Below the pieces are notes generated by a model, which saw only the letters and a program-made list of their open reading frames with translations, was not told where the DNA came from and did not search any database. From Manihot esculenta (lineage: Eukaryota > Streptophyta > Magnoliopsida > Malpighiales > Euphorbiaceae), in assembly GCF_001659605.2 (NCBI RefSeq), contig NC_035162.2, positions 7,273,248 to 7,337,247 of the forward strand: a DNA stretch of 64,000 nucleotides, given 5' to 3'. A program made the translations under genes and the position numbers. This document shows positions 1 to 18,200 of this stretch, one piece after another; position 1 is the first letter of the stretch; the number at the start of each line of letters is the position of its first letter.

Positions 1-280
1 GTTCGAGTGATTAAATTCTGGATAGAATTGTTTCAGAAAAAAAAAAAACTTCTGCATAGAATTGGTTATTTGATTCTGAGTCCTAATGATTGTTATTTTT
101 TTTTTCAATTGTTTTCATTATCTGATTATGGTGGAAGTGGAGTTAATGTGCTGCATGATCGATTCATTTGCTTTATTGAATTTATAGTAGCTGTTGGTAG
201 ATTATTTTCCCCCCTTAAATACTGTTTCCTGCATTATGTTTTCCAATTGACTTATCAACTTCCGATTAATGAAATTTTAG

Positions 281-2013
<1,733 letters not shown>

Positions 2014-2609
2014 TGAGTTGCTTTAGACATTTAGTGGATTGGAATTGAAATGGCTATGTAGGTTTCGGATGTTTTGCCATTTTGCTTTTGATCTCGGAAG
2101 GAGGTTTGCTTTCCTTCTAATTTTTGGGAGCTATTTGTCACGGGCACAGTGGTCCTCAAGTGTTGCCACCAATTATAACCTCCCTTAGCAGCCAATTTGG
2201 GCTTCCGCTGGAGGTACAATTGGTGGGACGGCATATTGCTCTAGGAAAGCCTTCCATTTTGTAAAGGGTTGTAATTATTTAGTAGGAGAGCTGATCTTAA
2301 ATTAATCTAATGTATCTTCATCATGATATACAATTTGAGAATCTTGAAAGTTCTTTGACCGTTTTAACTGCCGTCAACATTTGTCTGGGCCGCTTGTATT
2401 GGTAAAATACGACTTGCCAAATCTAATATTGCTTAATTACAAAAAACCAGAATTTAAGGATGAACTCTTGTCAGACAAACCACCTGAAAGATCATATCTA
2501 CGGAAATCAACTAGTTTGTGGACCTCATTTGGAACGCCCCCCGTCTCTTCATGTCAAAAAGAATAAACCTGTAAGAGGCATAACTTGCACAAGGGCTGCA
2601 AGTCTGCAA

Positions 2610-4288
2610 CTATACTGGTGGGATCATGACATTGCCAACTCCTGATGCTCGAATGGAATGTGCATCCAATGTAGTCAGTATCTTAGGTATCGACAATCCT
2701 CCCGAGATGACAATTTCTGCCTCACATGATAACCCATGAACTCCATTACTATTTTATATTTTGCTTTGGAACATTAAAAATTCTGCGAAAGTGTCTTTGC
2801 TACTAGCTAACTGGTAATTATATTGAATTAAACTGCTAATAAATATGCTTGTTTTGCTTAGTTGAAAAACTCTCATCAATTCCTTCTCGAACAGAGAGAT
2901 TAGGCCTTAGGATATCCGTTGAGCTGATGAGGAAGACGTCTCCAAGATAAAGGTGATTTGTAAAGACATAAATGGAGCAAAGTTCCTCTGTTCCCAATCC
3001 TCCACTAAGAATAACACTTGATGTGATGAAACCAAATGCGTATTCTCCATTACGCGGATGCCTTATGATGGCCACGTCCTTGAAGGCATTGGAGTTCTGA
3101 TCTATCGCTGCACTGATTTGTTTAGAGGCAGAGTAGAGATAGCCAATAAAAGGCATTTTCTTGATGAACCATTCTCCAAAGTTAAGAACAGAAGCTCCCA
3201 ACCACGGCTACATGAACACACCAATCAGGAATATAAAAGTGATAGAAATCACAAATCCAAGACCTGCTAATGAGTTCATCGTACAATTTTTTTTCTTTTT
3301 TTTTCTTTTTTTGGAAAATATGGAGGATGACAAATGTATGTAACAGATAAGAGAAGACAATGCACCAACCAAATACATTGATTCCTAGATGAGCATAGAT
3401 TGGAGAGAAGAATCCATCCACAAAGCTAATAAACCACCAGGTCACACAGAATGTGATGGCTATAGGAAGTAAAATTACACTGCGAAACAACACCAGATGC
3501 TAGTCACTTAACACACCAAACCCTAAATTATATAATTGGGATGGATTAAAAAGAAACATGTAACTTGGAACGAATATTAAGGAAAATAAATATATTTTTG
3601 TGCGATAAATGAAATACATGTAATTCATAAGAATTGTGAAACTTCTTGAGAAAAGTAAATGCAAATTTCAAGTTTAAGAAACCCATTCTGTTTGTGTATA
3701 GCATAAACATGACATCAAAAATTTGAATTAGAATTGAATAGGAAGGGAAAAACCAATGTTATATGTCATCAAGTAGAGAAGAGCTAACCATCCTGTCATA
3801 AACTTTTTTGAAGCCCAGCTACGAATCACTTTGCAAAATGCCTGCATAAACAATAACAAACCTAAAATCAACTTCAATTACACTTCAAGAGTACTTGATA
3901 ACTTCGATCATCCAAATGATTAAATGTTGAATCATTGAATATTAGAATTAAGTTAGCACTAATGATTACAAATTTCCACACGGTCGAGGACTCGAGCGAG
4001 TAATTTTAACTAAGAGATTCAAATTGAGAAACAATCTAAATCATAAAACCTTCAAATGCATGTCTCACAGAATATCATGAGATACAAAAAAGAAGAAAAA
4101 TAAATAAATGGAAAAAAAAATAGAGAAATTAAGGAACAAACCTCTCTGCCAGCTGAGTGATGAGAAGAAGAAACAAGAGGAGAAACAGTTTCAGAAGATG
4201 AATTAGAGAATCCAGTGTTATTATTATCTCTATTTTTTATTGCTTGAATGGGCATTAAACGCTCTATATCCCTTTCTCTCGTCTCCAT
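2610..4288 (-). pseudogene. COV1/LIKE-COV (DUF502) membrane protein gene with stop codon and lost splice donor
   Basis: Five exons on the minus strand rebuild a LIKE-COV protein, the plant DUF502 family whose founder COV1 affects vascular patterning and trans-Golgi function. Exons: 4288-4142, 3841-3789, 3479-3370, 3263-2877 and 2716-2610; phases agree throughout. Recognisable parts are SWASKKFMTGC, the membrane segment ILLPIAITFCVTWWF, VDGFFSPIYAHLGIN, a second hydrophobic stretch, ASVLNFGEWFIKKMPF, YSASKQISAAI, VAIIRHPRNGEYAFGF, TNHLYLGDVFLIS, RPNLSVREGI and, in the last exon, EIVISGGLSIPKILTTLD. Two lesions are visible. A TAG at 3210-3208 is in frame in exon 4, just before PWLGASVLN, where the family continues without a break. 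The exon 4 donor reads AT instead of GT at 2876-2875. Length without the lesions, near 265 residues, is normal for the family. The surviving reading frame is otherwise well kept, so the damage looks recent. Assembly error is possible but would have to hit twice. Confidence 0.85.
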
Positions 4289-5475
4289 TTCTTATTTTCT
4301 TCTTTATTTTTGGAGTTTATGGTCCGTAAGATTAACTAATGATATCTCCTTTTAATTTCACTCTCTCTATGGATTTTAATAGAGCATTCGGTCCATTAAA
4401 TTTATAATTAAACTAAATCGAATAAATTAAAAGATTAAAATTTTATTTATAATTAAACTAAATTGAATAAATTAAAATATTAAAATTTTATTATTTATAA
4501 AAATCAAATCGAGGTTGATTTTAATCAAATTTTTAAATTAATTTTGTTAAATGAATTTTTTCGATTTCAATAAAATACTCTCCCTTTATTTTAATATATA
4601 ATTTTTTTTATATAGAAAATTAGCTTAACTGGGAATGTTACAATTTTTTAATCGTTTTAAAAATACTCTAATATTATTAAATTAAAGTTTTATTAGTTAA
4701 GATTATATTTGTTTTATGGATTTTTTTTTTTTGGCATTTTGACATTTAGGATGATTAATATAAAATATTTCTTAATTAAAAATACTTTTTGAAAAAATAA
4801 AAAAAAATATTTTCTCAACTTTGAAAATTCCATTGATACTATTCTATTATTTTTCTTCAACATTATAATTAAATAATAAAATAATAGTTACTTTTCATAA
4901 AAAAAAAAAACTATTTTCCACAAAATTTATTTTTACATGTAAATTATTTTTTGAAAAAGAAATGTAAAGGAGATATTTCAAACATTTAATTAAATTGAAA
5001 TATAAATTCGCACGACTTTCTTGTAAAAAATAACAATAAAAAATAAAGTGAAATAAAAGTGTAAAAACGCTTTTGTTGGCTTTCGTTTGGGAAAAACGCC
5101 ACCGTTTATGTCTATTGTCGTTCTTCTCAAAAGAACGTTGTGTTGGCCCTTAATAATATTTTTTATATTAAATTTTATATATATGTGAAAACGGATTATC
5201 CAACCGACCCAAAAATGGTATACGGGTCGAGGATCGTCCAGGCACCTCAGCAAAAAATCATAGGCTAGAGCAAAAGAGAGCCAATTCCACTGGCTGGTTG
5301 CTTCAATGATTCATTTTCCCTCTTCCTCTCCTTTAAAATTGAAAGAAAAAGAAAATTTTTTGATCTCAACTCAAATAAAAACAGTAAAGCTAAATTTTTA
5401 CTTTTATCAATGATTACGCTGAGATCGAGCAGCCGAATTCCAGCCTCAAAATCTTGCAGCTGCTACTAATTTTTT
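4289..5475. other. AT-rich spacer and probable 5' UTR
   Basis: Very AT-rich DNA with no coding signal up to about 5080. From about 5250 the composition turns mixed and pyrimidine-rich (TTTTCCCTCTTCCTCTCC near 5310), as in a plant leader. A short 19-codon ATG frame at 5411-5470 precedes the next start and could be an upstream ORF. No TATA box stands out clearly. Confidence 0.4.
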
Positions 5476-6633
5476 ATGAAAAAGGAAAGGCGAAAACGAG
5501 AACTTCATATGATAACTCGGTCTAAGCTCGTTGAGAAACTCAGAGATTACCAGATTCGATCCAAGCACAGATGTTCTGCTCGCATTGTCTTCTCTCGGAA
5601 GCCCCACATCACTTCTTGGTAATTCTTTCTATTTCTCTTTTATTATTTGATTTTTATCTTTTAATCTGTTATAATGGGAAATTTCCATGCTCTATACTCA
5701 GTAGTCTCATTGTTGTGTAATTGATCATGCATCAAACCGAGGATTTTTCGCTGCTTTTAAGATTTTAGAATATTGAGTAGACACCAGGATTGGCTTGGGT
5801 ACTGGTGTGAGCACCATGTATCCATTTTTGTTTACCTACTATCGAAATTTGAAGCACAGAGGTTCTATGAATGTCTATGAATGTCATGTTTAGTTTTACA
5901 AGCAACTCCAGTTACGTGAACAGTGATGTCTGGTTTAGTGTGTCACATGCTGTCCTACTTTAGGGGATAGTGGTATAGGGAATTGTGCCTTAAAATATTG
6001 AATTTCCATTTTCATTCTATTGAGGGTTCATTAAAAAGTTGGAAGGCTGATAACTTCATATTCCTACCCTAAGGCTCAAAATGGGACTTAGATACCTTAA
6101 ATACGGCAAGTTATGTGAAATAGTACCTCCAAGATTTGTGGACTAAAATCTTAGGAGTTATATGTACATCCATATCATTTCCAACTTATCTACTCTATGA
6201 ACTATGATATCATTTTGCTGGATTACCAGTAGTCCCACAAGTATAAATTGATGGGACACAAGCCAACAAGGATATCAAGCATCAATGCTTTAACTATTTT
6301 GGGTCTGATACAACGCTTCTCTCTTGAGTTAGAAAATTGTTTTCCTCGAACAAGTTGCTTTTATACATCTATAACCAGGAGTAGTTTCATTTTTGCAACG
6401 TTGGGTCTTCACATGAAGGAGTAAACCTACTTCAAGTGTCAGTATCTTCATAAAGTGAAACTGTTACAGTAAAGTAGTCTGAGTTTCCTGCAAAGGGGGT
6501 TTCAGAGAAATTTTTTTGGCTTTGTTGGGTCATAATTTGCCTTGGGTTTGTCTTCCCATACGCTTGAGGGGTTCTAGGCAGTTGCTGGCCCCGGAAGAGG
6601 GATAGAAGATTGTTGTTACCTTTGTCAACGTGA
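5476..6633 (+). pseudogene. Small basic, possibly membrane, plant protein: intact first exon and frameshifted last exon
   Basis: An ATG at 5476 opens 47 codons, containing ITRSKLVEKLRDYQIRSKH and FSRKPHITS, and runs into a GT donor at 5619 (TTG|GTAATT). This N-terminus resembles what I remember of a small uncharacterised plant membrane protein family of about 105 residues that begins MITRS..L.EQLR.YQIRSKH and ends in a basic run followed by LLPLS. About 900 bases on, after a TTTCAG acceptor at 6505, the sequence reads KFFWLCWVIICLGFV, then in the next frame PIRLRGSRQLLA, then back in the first frame RKRDRRLLLPLST and TGA at 6631-6633. Restoring this order needs one base lost near 6551 and one gained in the CCCC run at 6589-6592. 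I could not find a middle exon with the first part of the membrane segment. The family match is from memory, so the name is withheld. It could be a decayed gene or sequence error in two places. Confidence 0.45.
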
Positions 6634-6969
6634 ACTTGCTATAGCAGGATAGTTTTTCTGGCATAACTCAGTGATGATATTTTTAACTTACATTTCAGTG
6701 TTGTGGCTTATTATAGAGCAATTGTAAAGCATGGAGGAGCACTGCTTTGGTCAACCATAAGCGGTCCTAGTCCCTATTCCCTGGGATAGATGGTATGATT
6801 CTCTTTTATCTCTCTATATAGCAAATACGTGAAAGCCTTGAGAATTTATCCACTACTTTTTTCACATACAACCACCATACCCTCGAGCAACATTAAGGGA
6901 CATTACTAATCTTGTAATCCATTATTGTCCAAGAAAATTAATCCCCAAAAGTTATGACGATTAGTATAT

Positions 6970-6989
6970 TCTCTCTCTCTCTCTCTCTT
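6970..6989. repeat. (CT)n microsatellite
   Basis: About ten uninterrupted TC/CT units in the spacer downstream of the decayed small gene. Confidence 0.9.
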
Positions 6990-9900
6990 CTTGAGTAAGA
7001 TCTGAACTTAGATCCAAAGCTATGAATTTAACTTCAGCCGAGTTCAATGGCTAAATAGCTGAAAAGGGTGCGGGAATCCGTTACTCTATGCAACGAGACA
7101 CTAGGTAACTGGAGACTTGAGTTAATATGATTTGAATTGGTAAGGTCAATTTGGTTTAGTGACATGTCAGTTTAGATCTTCATGTCTTCTAACTTTAGAT
7201 TGGCTCCTGAGTAGGTAACTTGGTTAACCTTACTTGAACTAACCTTGCATTACCCATTATCTACTTAATTCACGCAATTTTCACTTTCATTATATTTCTG
7301 AAGTCTTCTTTTTATCACTAATACACCTTTGTGTTTTCAATAAGGTTACTGTTGTCATGTTAAAGAGATATTCAGTATGCGGTAATCAAGTTCTTTTTAT
7401 AATATAATTGGACGGTAAGAGGTGAACCACAAGAGTTCTTACTTGGTTGTCAAATTGAAAATCTGGCTATATCTCAATTTGGCATCATGACTTTAAACAA
7501 CCATTTGTGAAATTAGCTATATGCCCATATGTTAAAAGAATTATTTTACTTCATACGAGGTGCGTACTATAATGAGTTTGCAGCACTTAATCGTCCTGTT
7601 GTAAATGTCCAAGACCATAACTCATATGAGTTGTTCAATGTCATCATTGCTCTCTTTCTCTATCTCTTCTATCTCTCTGTGTCTATCTACAAATATATTT
7701 GGCAGATTTATTTGTCAACAACCAACAAGGACCACCATTGATTATTCTCCTCTAATATCTATCGTGTTTGCTTCCCCTCTCTTGTGGCTTTAGAATGAAA
7801 ACCATAAAGTATGATTATTTGACAATTTTGTTATTTGAATTTGTGGTTGATGGGAGCCAGAACTTCATTGCGTTGTTTACTTCTTTTATTGGGGAAGGTA
7901 TTTCATAAGGAAGAGATTGTGGCATTAGGCAAGAGAACCTTGATCTGCTGTCACATAATATCATCAACTGGGCTACTGAGTATTGACCAGACCTGACTCG
8001 AGAGTTACCCAGCAAGGAAGGCAGATCTTATTAACAAAACTTAATTGGTAGAATTTTCCATTTCAAGTGACTTTCACCATGCTTATATTTTAGGTCTTCA
8101 TAGGCCTTTATGTTGTTTAGGCTTTTCCTAAGGCTTCTCCACTCACCCTCCCCCTGTCCCCTGCTTTGGGTGGGACATCAAACCAAATGAACTTAATATG
8201 TTAATTGGCAAACACCTGGTGCATTGTTAAAGTAACCAGCTGAAGGTGTGTGTTAGAGTAACTGTTATATAATTATAAATATATAATCATACTACCTAGG
8301 GGTCATAAACATATCCTCTCTGAATATAAAACCTGTCACCACAAAAGCATTTTTATTTGAGGAGAAGAAAAGTGGTATTTTGAAATGGAAAATGATACCA
8401 TTTTAGAATATGTAACATTGAGTTGTACATAGATTTCTATCAGCACTTTTATTTATTAGGATTAGGCATTGAATCGCATCAGGCTTTCAGAGCAAAGCTG
8501 TTTTTGCTCTTTGAAATTTGTCTACACATCTTTCTTGCCGAGGCTATTATACATTTCAATTTCCTTGCTTCAACTAGACGACCCATGACATAACATCGAG
8601 TTCTCATGTATGCTTAATCTCCATTGAATATGTTAAAGAAAACTATATCGACTATAAGAAGGCTAATTGGCTGATTTCACAAGTGCAAAGTAGTTGTATT
8701 TGTGCTTGTTTATGGTTCTCTCGTGGTCCCCTATGGGACCATTTTGTTTAATTTCCTCAAACATGGGTCTAAGACACCAGTTGTCATAAGCTAGGGAAGA
8801 CGAAAGTAGGAGAATAAAATGAAAAGCTGATTGCGACAGGTGACATAATTTTTCTTAAATAATAATTAATATGGCCCCCATATGTCTTCAAAAGGAATGC
8901 AGGGTGCCTCCTCTTTTGCCTTGTACTTGAGCGTGAATAATGCTCATAAGTGATGTTTCATTTACTCTCATTTGAAGTTGATATTTTCTCGTGTGATGCA
9001 AGTGAAACCATGGTAATGTATACTGATTATTATTCTGAGAGTATTATTCATTTTTTCAAACTATACTTTTGTTAATGTGCAGTACAGATAATATCTATTC
9101 TCATCTCTCTAGTTTCTAGCTTTATTTCCCCTTTTTAACTATTTCTTCGTCCCAAGTGTCAATATGTTACAGGTATTTTGATTGGAGTATACAGGTTTGT
9201 TTATATAGTTATGAGAGATGGTCAGCTTTATAGGCTGGATATAAAAAAAATAAATGAGCCAGTCAAATGAATTAATTATACTGTGGAATGTGGATAGTAG
9301 TGGCTCATTATGATATGATTTGTAAGCTGTGATTGCTAAATGCTAATGGCGCATGGGAATGGAATGTGTTCTGTTTGTGAAAAAGGTAATGTTAGTGGTA
9401 CTAGAAAAGTACCTTTGTAGAACATGCTGCCTGCATGTGATGCAATTTTTTCAAAGTATTGAAAATCCTTTTTTTTATATTTTTTAATTTTTATACTTTC
9501 AAGTATATCACAATAACTGCTGGGATGAGGTTATATTTGAAAGGTAAAAGAGCAATTGAACGTGAAGATCAAATTGGAGGCAGATGTGCTGTGTTAGAAT
9601 TGATAGTGAAGAAAATGAAGTGCAGATATTAATTATGTTGTAGTTTGATTTGAATGGATGTGTTAGAAGAGGACAAGTCTGGATTGAATTTTGCTAGGAA
9701 ATGTCTTCAATAAAATCGTGGCAACGACTTGTACAAAACAAAGTGGATATTGCCATTTGGCATTTGCTTGGAGAAGATATTGCAAAAGTTTATCCAAAAG
9801 CAAAGGCACAAAGAAAAGATTGATGTACTAAAGGTGACAATTTCATATAGCACCTGGGTTTCTTTAATCCTTCTTTAGCAGGATTAAGATGGTGATTGAA

Positions 9901-11993
9901 GATCTATCCGATATGGGTTGTGCAATCATCAGTTGCGTAGCCTTTCTTTTTTACATATTCGTATTGATGGATGGGAAGACTTGAGCTTGGAAGCTTTCAT
10001 TATCTAGACATTTGAAAGAGATGTTTTATTAAGAAAAAAACAAATAAAGGCCAGATTAGGCATTATGTTAAATTGTGATTGGATAAGTACAAGTGTTTTT
10101 ATCTTTAATTTTGTTATTACTTGATAAGACAAGCAATAGCAAGTATGTTGTTGGGTTACACATGCACAAAAGGCCAATATTCTCGGCCAATCAATCAATG
10201 CTCTTCCACTAAGTCTAAATAATTGTGAGTTTAAGTATTTGTTTAAGATCACATTACCCAAATCAATCAATGCTCTTCCCCTGAATTATTGCTTCCTAAC
10301 CTATGGTTAAGTTACTGGAAATTGTTATAAATTTGTCCAAGTCCTAAAACCCCTCTACATTATCACTTGTTTTCGCATACCCTGTTTAGGAATTTTTTTA
10401 GAGGAAAAGGGAAATAAAGAATATAAAATAAAATAAATAATATTTTTCTTTTGTTAGTTTTCTTATGCTTGTTTAGATAAAAAGGGGAAAAAAAAGGTCG
10501 GAAGGAAAACAAAGTTTTATTTTCCTATATATTTTTCAAGATGAAATCACTTTAAAGATAGTTTTGTAATCTTTACTTGTGAAATATTAAGAGTTATTTT
10601 CTTCTCCCTCTATTTTCTGCACATCCAAACATAGGTTTAAGGTTTTAGGCCTTCTATTGCCTTCATTGACCATGTTCTTCAAAAAATTTGTAAATATGAA
10701 AGAAATATTAGAATTTCAAATGTGTATATGTAATGTCATATTTTGTCATGTTTTCTTATATAATATTTGCACTGCTAACAGTCCATAATTTGAAGTGCTA
10801 AGCAAGGCATCCAATCCATTAGAGAAGTAAATTGTTGAAAAGTTAAAAATGTATTGCTTTGTCTTGTCAAAATGGGCCCTGAAGACAGCAATTTTCTCGA
10901 TCATGATGCCAAGAGAAAGACAAATACGTATTATTTAAAGAAACATCATCATTTATTGAGGCCCTCCAAAATCCATTTCTCCCCAAATTAAAAATTACTA
11001 ATTCAGAGATATCTAAGCCGCTGCCTTCAAACTGGTCAAAGATCTTGCTCTTTGTTTTTTTCTTTTCAATTTTTGGTATGAAGGAAGCCCAAAGCTAAAA
11101 GGACATATTGGGAAAAAAAACATTCGTACTTGATAATTAAAAACATACATTTTATTTTAAATTTAAGAGTGAACGAATTGATTCTTATTATTTTTTATTT
11201 TTGAAATACTACTACATAATAAATTATTTTTTATGTGATTATTTATTTGGAGATTTTAATATACAATGACTATTTTAAATCCTAAATTTTTGTAAAAGGA
11301 ATGCTTAAAAGTAATATATGCATTGCTAAATTTATATATATAAAAAAACATATAGTTGAATGGAACCAAAATGCAATCATTTGAATGAGAAATAATAAAG
11401 AGCAAAGCATGCAGCGGCCGCGTTCATTGAAATGTAACCCATGCGTGGGCAAGCTTTTAGATTTCTCTTTTCCAGACTCAATACTCTTAATATGGAGCTC
11501 CTCCACTCCATGCTTCCATTTCCCAATTTCTTTAACATCTTAAAAAATAACAAAAAAAAAAAACCCCTTCTCTCTCTTATGTTTGGGGAGAATGAAAATA
11601 AGAGTTCAAAGAAACTCAGGATTAAAAAATAAAAACATTTTCCCCTGGGAAAATAAAGAAAAAAAAATATATGATAAAATTTTTTCAAAAACATGTCCTT
11701 ATTCAATTTAATTTAAATTGGTATTTTAATATGGATTTTAGAGAAATACTATATATATTTAGCATTGATTAAAAAAATACTCATAATTTTTCTTCATTTT
11801 ATATAATTTTTTTTATCAATTTTCTAATTATACTCATTTTAAAAATATTAAATTTTATTAAAAAATATTTTGAGATATTTTAAAAATAAAATAAAATTAA
11901 ATAGAATTATAATAATTAATTTATATATTATTATAATGTAAAAAAATAGGATAATAATTTTATAAAAATTTAGTCTAAGAAAAACTATAAGAG

Positions 11994-12022
<29 letters not shown>
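11994..12022. repeat. (TA)n microsatellite
   Basis: About 14 uninterrupted TA units, in AT-rich spacer DNA. Likely length-polymorphic. Confidence 0.9.
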
Positions 12023-12025
<3 letters not shown>

Positions 12026-12211
12026 GAGAATTAAATATAATTAATTAAAGAGATTGAAGTTAAGATTTTTTTTATAAATGAAAGGGAGAGGATAACGGTA
12101 AAATATGGAAAAAAGTGGGATGGTCAAATAAGAAAGGCCCACTGCCCTTGAGAGTTGTGTGTCGTTTAAGAGCAAACGGTAGTTGTGCATCAGCTTACGC
12201 CTTGTCGCCCA

Positions 12212-12234
12212 CACGTGTATTTCTTCCCCACGTG
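12212..12234. promoter_or_regulatory. Pair of G-box (CACGTG) motifs
   Basis: Two palindromic CACGTG cores at 12212-12217 and 12229-12234, both in an ACGTGT context typical of ABRE/G-box elements bound by bZIP and bHLH factors, inside a GC-richer patch of an otherwise AT-rich spacer. Two more CACGTG cores lie at 13434-13439 and 13457-13462. They are 1.3 to 2.6 kb upstream of the CYP90B1 start. Motifs are seen; function is inferred. Confidence 0.4.
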
Positions 12235-14582
12235 TAAGATATCTAAGACCGTTATCGTCTTACGGTAGCAATCATTGGCTTTGTTGGCGCTGGCCACCCG
12301 CACGAGTGGCTAGCTTTGGCTTTGCTATTCTTTTTTTCATTTTTTCTATTAAGTCATTGAATAAAAAAATATAAATATTTAATACTTTTTATATTTATAT
12401 TTTAATAAAAAATTAATTATTTTATATTTATCTTAATTTTAATTATTTATTTTAATTCATTTTAATAAAAATTTTATAATTCACATAATATGACACGTAA
12501 AATTATTTTGTAAAATATCTATTCAATAAAAAATTTAAATTTTTATATTAATTTAAATTTATATTTTAAATTTTAAATTTTAAATAATTAAATTAAATTT
12601 TTTTAATTTATCATAGTTATAATTAAAAATATTAAATTAAATATAAAAAAGGTAATAATAAATTATAATATAATCATTTTATATTGATAAATATATAATT
12701 TTTTAATTTAAATTTTATATTAAAAACACATCTATTTTATATTTATTATACATAATATTAAATAAATATTTATTATAAATAAATTTTTTATTATATAAAA
12801 TATCACATATAGATATTATATATTAAAATATTTCATTAAAAATTTATGCTCATCACATATTTTTAATGTATAAAAAATTATTATATATATTAATTGGAGT
12901 AGTAAATAATATAATTAAAAAAATTTATTAAAATAAAAAAAATATATTTTAAGTACTATTTATTAATTAAATAAAATTTTAAAGATTATATTATAATTTT
13001 TTAATAAATTTTCAAATTTAATTTAATAGTTTTAATTATAATTGTAATAAATTAAAAAAAAATTTTATTGTTTAAAATTTTAAAGTTAAATAAAATTGTA
13101 AAAAAATAAATTTTAGGATTATTTTGTTTAATAAATTTTTTTATTTTACTAAATTTATTATTAATTTAGTTCTTATTCAGCATTAAAAATAAATTAATAC
13201 ATTAATTTTAATTTTCAACCTATTAATTGAAAAAAAAATAATATAAAATAACATAATGTTATTTACGGTGTGATTATAGTCGGTGAAGATATCAAGATCC
13301 ATACTGTAAAGCAAATATAAATAAACTAATAAATAAATTTAAAATAAAAAAATATATATAGAGAGAGAGAAAAACAAAGGCATTGGCTAAAGCAGATGGA
13401 ACAGGTAAAGTAAAAGGGAGAAGAAGAAGTATTCACGTGAAGTACAATAATGTTCACACGTGCGTTGGAATGAAAACATCAAAACATGACCCTTCAATCA
13501 AGGCTGACTTGACCACCACTTCACAATTTTTTTTTTCTTTTCAAAAAACCTCAAAATTAAATAAATAATAAAAATTATTTTAGCCTTTTTCTTTAATTAA
13601 TATAAATTGCTTAAACCTAATTTTCAGTAAATTCACTCAATTTATTAAAAAATACTATGAGACTGTAATAGAATAATTTATATTTTACACGACAATAATA
13701 AATTTGTAGAATGCAATCTAATTTTAAAAAAATATTATTTAAAAAAAATTGAATTCAAATATTTTGAATAGTATATGTGAAGTATTTTTGTGATTTTTTA
13801 AATTATAAAAAAAAAAATTATGAAAGTGCACTGCCCAATAGGACTTTTAACTATAGTAGGACCCTTGAACAAGGGATGTAATAGATTTTCTTCATGATTA
13901 GAACAGCTCAAAATGAAAATGTCCATCAATAATGGAGGTTATCACTAGCTAATGCCCATAATTATCAATCATTTACATGAAAACCACTATCATCTTTTTT
14001 GTTTATGCGTTATATCTTCAACTTTCGCTAAATATATTATTTATTTAATTAATTAATTAATTTCAAATAAAATTAAAGCCTCAAAAATAACTTAATATCA
14101 CTGAATTAAAATAAATAAACTATAATTTGTAAAACGTGTATAGGGAGGCAACGATAAAAACGGAGAAGTGTGTTTTTCCGAGACACAATGCACTTGAAAA
14201 TCAAAACGGAGAAGAGAAGTGCTCAAAATTTCCACGCTACGAGAGAAAACAGGACAAAACGAGGCCCTGTCTCCACGCAGTGGGGTTCATATCCCCGTAG
14301 CCACTCGCCTAGCTTTTCTAGTCCTATTTTAGCATTGTTAAGCTTGCAAATTAAATATTAACTATCAACTCCCAACTGATACTTAGATTATTACAAGTAC
14401 ACTTATTTTCAATGATCATATGATAATTTGTAAACATATAGCAAAAAAAAAAGAGATGAGTTGTATAATAAAAATGGTATATTTTTTTTTGGGGGGGGTA
14501 AAGGAGAGATGAAAAGGAAAAAGCCCAAACCACCGGCCGTCGCTACTTTCCGCTGTTATTGTTAGGAGACAAAAGAGAAGCT

Positions 14583-14588
14583 TATAAA
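14583..14588 (+). promoter_or_regulatory. TATA box of CYP90B1
   Basis: TATAAA in the context GCTTATAAAAGCAG, 230 bases upstream of the CYP90B1 ATG. It is followed by a leader with CA and GA runs, so it is a reasonable core promoter. No transcription start can be read from sequence alone. Confidence 0.6.
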
Positions 14589-14757
14589 AGCAGCCTATGG
14601 GGTTCATAGAGTTTGGGTTCATCAAATTCAAAACCGCTCGTCTAAACAAAACCCACCTTTAAAAAACTCCTAACGACCTTTTCAATTCAGATGGAGAACT
14701 TCAAAAAAGCAGATTCTGTCTGATTTTACTTTGCTTAAAACAGCTAAGCAATTTCTG

Positions 14758-14776
14758 CACACACACACACACACAC
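14758..14776 (+). repeat. (CA)n microsatellite in the CYP90B1 leader
   Basis: About nine and a half CA units followed by GCGGAGAGAGAC, 37 bases before the ATG at 14813. It falls within the predicted 5' UTR and could vary in length between accessions. Confidence 0.85.
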
Positions 14777-14803
14777 GCGGAGAGAGACTCAGTCAGTCAC
14801 TAG

Positions 14804-18200
<3,397 letters not shown>

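Larger units (their letters stand above)
6634..14580. other. Long spacer without a recognised gene
   Basis: From 6634 to about 10300 the composition is moderate, as in introns or old transposon debris, with many short frames but none with family resemblance. From about 10400 to 14100 the DNA is mostly AT-rich, with long A and T runs. Short GC-richer patches at 11400-11500, 12120-12330 and 14160-14330 have no coding signal I can defend. I see no RNA gene. Confidence 0.5.

Noticed and set aside
2871..2880. The AT donor of the COV-type gene as a U12 AT-AC intron
   Set aside because: The sequence ATGAGAGT does not fit the U12 consensus ATATCCTT and the intron ends in GCAG, so a mutated GT donor is the simpler reading.
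7815..8015. Possible protein-like minus-strand fragment
   Set aside because: Some stretches look protein-like but frames shift and I can name no family.
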